Shown in pieces: positions 61,180 through 64,000 of a stretch of DNA of 64,000 nt. Origin of the DNA: JAMQPK01 sp963761975 (GTDB lineage: Bacteria; Acidobacteriota; Vicinamibacteria; Vicinamibacterales; JAMQPK01). Under the pieces are notes generated by a model. The model saw only the letters and a list, made by a program, of their open reading frames with translations. It was not told where the DNA came from and made no database searches. The position numbers were made by a program, and so were the translations under genes. The stretch's first letter is position 1, and every line of letters starts with the position of its first letter. The stretch lies in NCBI GenBank assembly GCA_963761975.1, contig CAVXIR010000003.1:372001-436000 (forward strand), given 5' to 3'.

Positions 61180-61208
61180 ATAATAATGTTTCGTGACGAT
61201 TCCGTCAA
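61180..61208 (-). promoter_or_regulatory. Sigma-70-type promoter of the cold-shock gene
   Basis: On the - strand TTGACG (61208-61203) and TATTAT (61185-61180) are separated by exactly 17 bp, placing the start of transcription near 61174-61172, at the foot of the first leader hairpin. Confidence 0.75.
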
Positions 61209-61274
61209 CTCCGTGGCACATCCAAGTATCGATTTTGACACCGATAATGGACCCGACAGGCAGGAGGCGCGCCG

Positions 61275-63725
61275 ATGAGCTGGTTTGACGAGCTGCTTCA
61301 GGACGTCCGCTACGGGGTGCGATCGCTCGTGAAGCGACCCGGGTATGCGGCACTGGCCGTGGCGACCCTCGGTCTCGGCATCGGCGCCAACACCGCCATC
61401 TTCAGCGTCATCAACGGGGTGCTGCTGAAACCGCTGCCCTATGAGCATGGCGATCGACTTGCCATCGTGCGTCAGTCGGCCCCACTCTCCGGTCAGGCCC
61501 AGACGGGCATCGCCATCGCGGAGTACTACGACTACCGCGAGCAGGCGAAGGTGTTCGACGGCCTTGTCGAGTACCACCAGATGAACTTCGATCTGCTCAA
61601 CCGCGGCGAGCCGGATCGCGTCGATGCCGGAGTCGTCTCGCACAACTTCTTCGACCTCCTCGGCATCAGGCCGATTTTGGGGCGCAGCTTCGTCAAAGCC
61701 GACGACGAGCACGGCGCCGAGGCGGTGCTCATCCTCAGCCACAGGTATTGGCGGCAGAAATTCGGGGCCGATCCGTCGATTGTCGGCCGCATGTTCGAGA
61801 TGAACGACCGGCCTCATCGTGTGATCGGCGTGCTGCCCAACGTGCCGCATTATCCGCAGGAAAACGACGTCTACATGCCGGTGCTTGCGTGCCCCTTTCG
61901 CGCAGCTGCCGAACGAAATATCGCGCAGAACCGGCGCGCATTTGGCGGTCTCAGCGTCTTCGGCCGGTTGAGCCCGGGCGTCTCGCACGAACAGGCCGCC
62001 TCCGCCGTTTCGACGATCAACCAACGGTTCGTCGGCGAATATCCAAGCGTGTATCGCGCGACGAGCTCCGGATTCCAGGCCACCGCTCTAGAGCTGCGTC
62101 GCGCGCTCACAGACGGGGCGCGCGAGCTTCTATTAATTTTGCTCGGCATCACGAGCCTCGTGCTGCTCATCGCGTGCGCGAACGTGGCAAGTCTCACGCT
62201 TGCGCGTATGCTCGGCCGCGATCGGGAACTGGCCATGCGCTCGGCGCTCGGCGCCGGCCGCGGACGGCTCGTGCGCCAGTTGCTTACCGAGAGCACGCTG
62301 CTCGCGGTGATTGGAGGGGTGATAGGCGTCCTCTTTGCGCTCGGCACTGTAGACATGCTCACGCGGTTTGTCGGCCGCTTCACGGCGCGCACTGGCGAAG
62401 TCTCGATGGACGTGTCTGTCCTTCTCTTCACGTTGGTCGTATCCGTCGTCACTGGCATCGTGTTCGGCACGCTGCCCGCCCTCGGCACGCGCGTGAACCT
62501 CGTCAACGCGCTCAAACAAGGCAGCAACCAGGCGGGCGACGGTACCGGCCGGCGGCGCATGCAGAGCGCGCTCATCGTGGCGCAGGTGGCTGTCTCCGTG
62601 GTGCTGCTCGTCGGTGCCGGCTTGTTGCTGACCAGCTTCTACCGCCTGCAGCGGGTCGATGCCGGCTATCGCTCCGACGGAGTGCTCTCCGCGCAGGTGT
62701 ACGGCAACTTCTCCCGGTACGGCAACATCAACGCCCTCCGGCGCCTGTACCTGCCGATCCTCGATCGGCTCGAAGGCCAGCCCGGGGTCGTCACGGCAGC
62801 CATCACAAATGCCGTCCCTCTTGCGGGCGCCGCACCGGGTACGACGCGCTTCGACATCGAGGGCCGGGTCACCGATGATCCGAATCTTCGCCCGACGACC
62901 GATGTGCGTGTGGCGAGCGACAGGTACTTCGACGCGATCGGCATTCCGCTGGTGAGCGGACGAGTGTTCAACCGGTTTGATACCCAGGAGAGCCTGCCTG
63001 TCGCGGTCATCAACAGCGCGATGGCCCGGTACTGGCAAGGCACGAATCCCATCGGCACCCGCATATCGACCAATCGCAAGACGTGGTTCACGGTGGTTGG
63101 CGTCGTCGGAGACGTCCGGCAGTTTGGCCTTGCCGTGCCGACGGTCGCGCAGATCTACATTCCCCTGTCGCAGTCGCCCTTCAACTTCGCGGGTCAGGTG
63201 CTGGTGCGCACGGTCGACGATCCAGCGCGCTTCGAGGGCCTGCTTCGGCGGACAGTTCATGCTGTCGATCCGAATCAGCCGGTCGAAGCCATCAGGACGC
63301 TCGACGACCTTCGCGCCGAAGCGCTGGCGGCACCGCGGTTGACCGCGACTCTGCTCACGGTATTTGCCGGGCTCGCGCTGCTGATGACGCTGGCGGGCAT
63401 TGGCGGCGTGATTGCGACATCGGTGACGGCACGAACCCGCGAGTTCGGCGTCCGCATGGCGCTTGGTGCCGGACGAGAATCAGTACTCGCGATGGTGGTG
63501 CGGCAGGGGCTGACGCTGGTTGCCATCGGTCTTGCCATCGGGCTGGCCGGTGCTGTCGCGATGAGCCGGGCGCTGTCCGCCTATCTTTATCAGACAGCGC
63601 CGCACGATCCGATCGTGCTCGTGGCGGTTTCGGCGGCGTTCCTTACGGCTGGCGCAGTCGCCTGCCTCGGCCCGGCACGACGCGCCACGATGGTAGACCC
63701 GCTGATTGCGTTGCGGGCCGAGTGA
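61275..63725 (+). CDS. ADOP-type ABC permease (MacB/FtsX-like)
   Basis: The product has 816 residues. The amphipathic start SWFDELLQDVRYGVRSLVKRPGYAALAVATLGLGIGANTAIFSVINGVLL is diagnostic of Acidobacterial duplicated orphan permeases. A MacB periplasmic core (about 45-260) and two FtsX domains (about 285-400, SLTLARMLGRDRELAMRSALGAGRGRLVRQLL; about 690-816, ATSVTARTREFGVRMALGAG) follow. The ATPase is encoded elsewhere. No PadR regulator is adjacent, unlike many ADOP loci. AGGAGG precedes the ATG. Confidence 0.92.
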   Translation: MSWFDELLQDVRYGVRSLVKRPGYAALAVATLGLGIGANTAIFSVINGVLLKPLPYEHGDRLAIVRQSAPLSGQAQTGIAIAEYYDYREQAKVFDGLVEYHQMNFDLLNRGEPDRVDAGVVSHNFFDLLGIRPILGRSFVKADDEHGAEAVLILSHRYWRQKFGADPSIVGRMFEMNDRPHRVIGVLPNVPHYPQENDVYMPVLACPFRAAAERNIAQNRRAFGGLSVFGRLSPGVSHEQAASAVSTINQRFVGEYPSVYRATSSGFQATALELRRALTDGARELLLILLGITSLVLLIACANVASLTLARMLGRDRELAMRSALGAGRGRLVRQLLTESTLLAVIGGVIGVLFALGTVDMLTRFVGRFTARTGEVSMDVSVLLFTLVVSVVTGIVFGTLPALGTRVNLVNALKQGSNQAGDGTGRRRMQSALIVAQVAVSVVLLVGAGLLLTSFYRLQRVDAGYRSDGVLSAQVYGNFSRYGNINALRRLYLPILDRLEGQPGVVTAAITNAVPLAGAAPGTTRFDIEGRVTDDPNLRPTTDVRVASDRYFDAIGIPLVSGRVFNRFDTQESLPVAVINSAMARYWQGTNPIGTRISTNRKTWFTVVGVVGDVRQFGLAVPTVAQIYIPLSQSPFNFAGQVLVRTVDDPARFEGLLRRTVHAVDPNQPVEAIRTLDDLRAEALAAPRLTATLLTVFAGLALLMTLAGIGGVIATSVTARTREFGVRMALGAGRESVLAMVVRQGLTLVAIGLAIGLAGAVAMSRALSAYLYQTAPHDPIVLVAVSAAFLTAGAVACLGPARRATMVDPLIALRAE

Positions 63726-63736
63726 CAGGTCACTAC

Positions 63737-64000
63737 ATGCCAAGAGCCCTCCTAAGCGTTTCCGACAAGGCAGGCCTGCTTCCCTTCGCCCGCGCACTCG
63801 CGGCCATCGGTTATGAGCTTGTGTCTACCGGCGGCACCGCTCGCGTGCTCGAAGCAGATGGTGTGCCGGTTATCGGCATCTCGGCGGTGACGGGCTTTCC
63901 AGAAGTCATGGACGGTCGAGTAAAGACGCTGCATCCCGCGGTTCATGGCGGCATCCTCGCCAGACGCGGCCGGCCCGACGACATCGCGACGTTAGGGCAA
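63737..64000 (+). CDS. purH: Bifunctional AICAR transformylase/IMP cyclohydrolase, partial
   Basis: Only the first 88 residues are in the window: RALLSVSDKAGLLPFARALAAIGYELVSTGGTARVLEADG, VTGFPEVMDGRVKTLHPAVHGGILARR, the methylglyoxal-synthase-like IMP cyclohydrolase domain of PurH. It performs the last two steps of purine synthesis. It starts 11 bp after the permease stop; a shared transcript is possible but not expected functionally. Confidence 0.95.
   Translation, partial: MPRALLSVSDKAGLLPFARALAAIGYELVSTGGTARVLEADGVPVIGISAVTGFPEVMDGRVKTLHPAVHGGILARRGRPDDIATLGQ

Noticed and set aside
61235..61248. TTGACA and GATAAT upstream of the ADOP permease as a promoter
   Set aside because: The two hexamers are only 2 bp apart and cannot act as a -35/-10 pair.

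Overview
The window comes from a GC-rich soil-type bacterium, most likely an Acidobacteriota of the Vicinamibacteria type. This rests on lineage-typical families seen together: seven copies of the soil-associated TIGR03435 domain (one a remnant), a VWFA-related TIGR03436-type protein, two Oar-like TonB-dependent receptors with CnaB-type N-termini, an Acidobacterial duplicated-orphan-permease (ADOP) and a BlaI/M56 expansion. No rRNA, tRNA, CRISPR array, insertion sequence or prophage was seen.

Layout. 1-13 kb: transport and sugar metabolism (partial MFS transporter, frameshifted Nramp-like transporter, Zn-alcohol dehydrogenase, SDR, a secreted duplicated-domain protein coupled to a GH95-like hydrolase, a GH95 alpha-L-fucosidase, a PQQ/cytochrome c dehydrogenase). 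13-15.5 kb: CBS protein, formaldehyde-dehydrogenase-like enzyme and its membrane partner. 15.7-34.4 kb: the most distinctive part. Three BlaI repressor/M56 (BlaR1-like) protease pairs are interleaved with PilT and an aminotransferase. In two pairs the BlaR1 sensor domain is replaced by a TIGR03435 domain; in the third it is replaced by CnaB plus TonB-C modules. Stand-alone secreted TIGR03435 proteins surround them, and a TIGR03435/TonB-receptor/VWA operon follows. An identical 16-bp palindrome lies at the first BlaI gene and upstream of that operon. 34-46 kb: housekeeping and secreted genes (DUF985 cupin, DUF442-like phosphatase, cyclophilin, luciferase-like oxidoreductase, PhoD, MurJ, second TonB receptor, YajQ). 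46.8-59.2 kb: a complex I operon nuoABC-gmhA-nuoDEFHJKLMN that lacks nuoG and nuoI and has a sedoheptulose-7-phosphate isomerase gene inside it. 59-64 kb: conserved unknown proteins, a cold-shock gene with an attenuator-like leader, an ADOP permease and the start of purH.

Non-coding DNA is unusual. Most gene junctions carry an inverted repeat built from a short repeated word that differs from junction to junction. A 9-bp minisatellite occurs in two adjacent genes and again after nuoD. A GC-rich element of about 70 bp precedes nuoC and nuoE, with a diverged copy before nuoA. Some of these repeats have been read into protein ends (NuoB N-terminus, NuoE C-terminus).

Six single-base frameshifts are inferred (Nramp-like, one TIGR03435 gene, a TIGR03435 remnant, MurJ, NuoN and a small conserved gene). 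Because essential genes are hit, sequencing error is likely for several of them; three share an extra T directly before GTAC. All family names are from reading the protein sequences; no database search was run.
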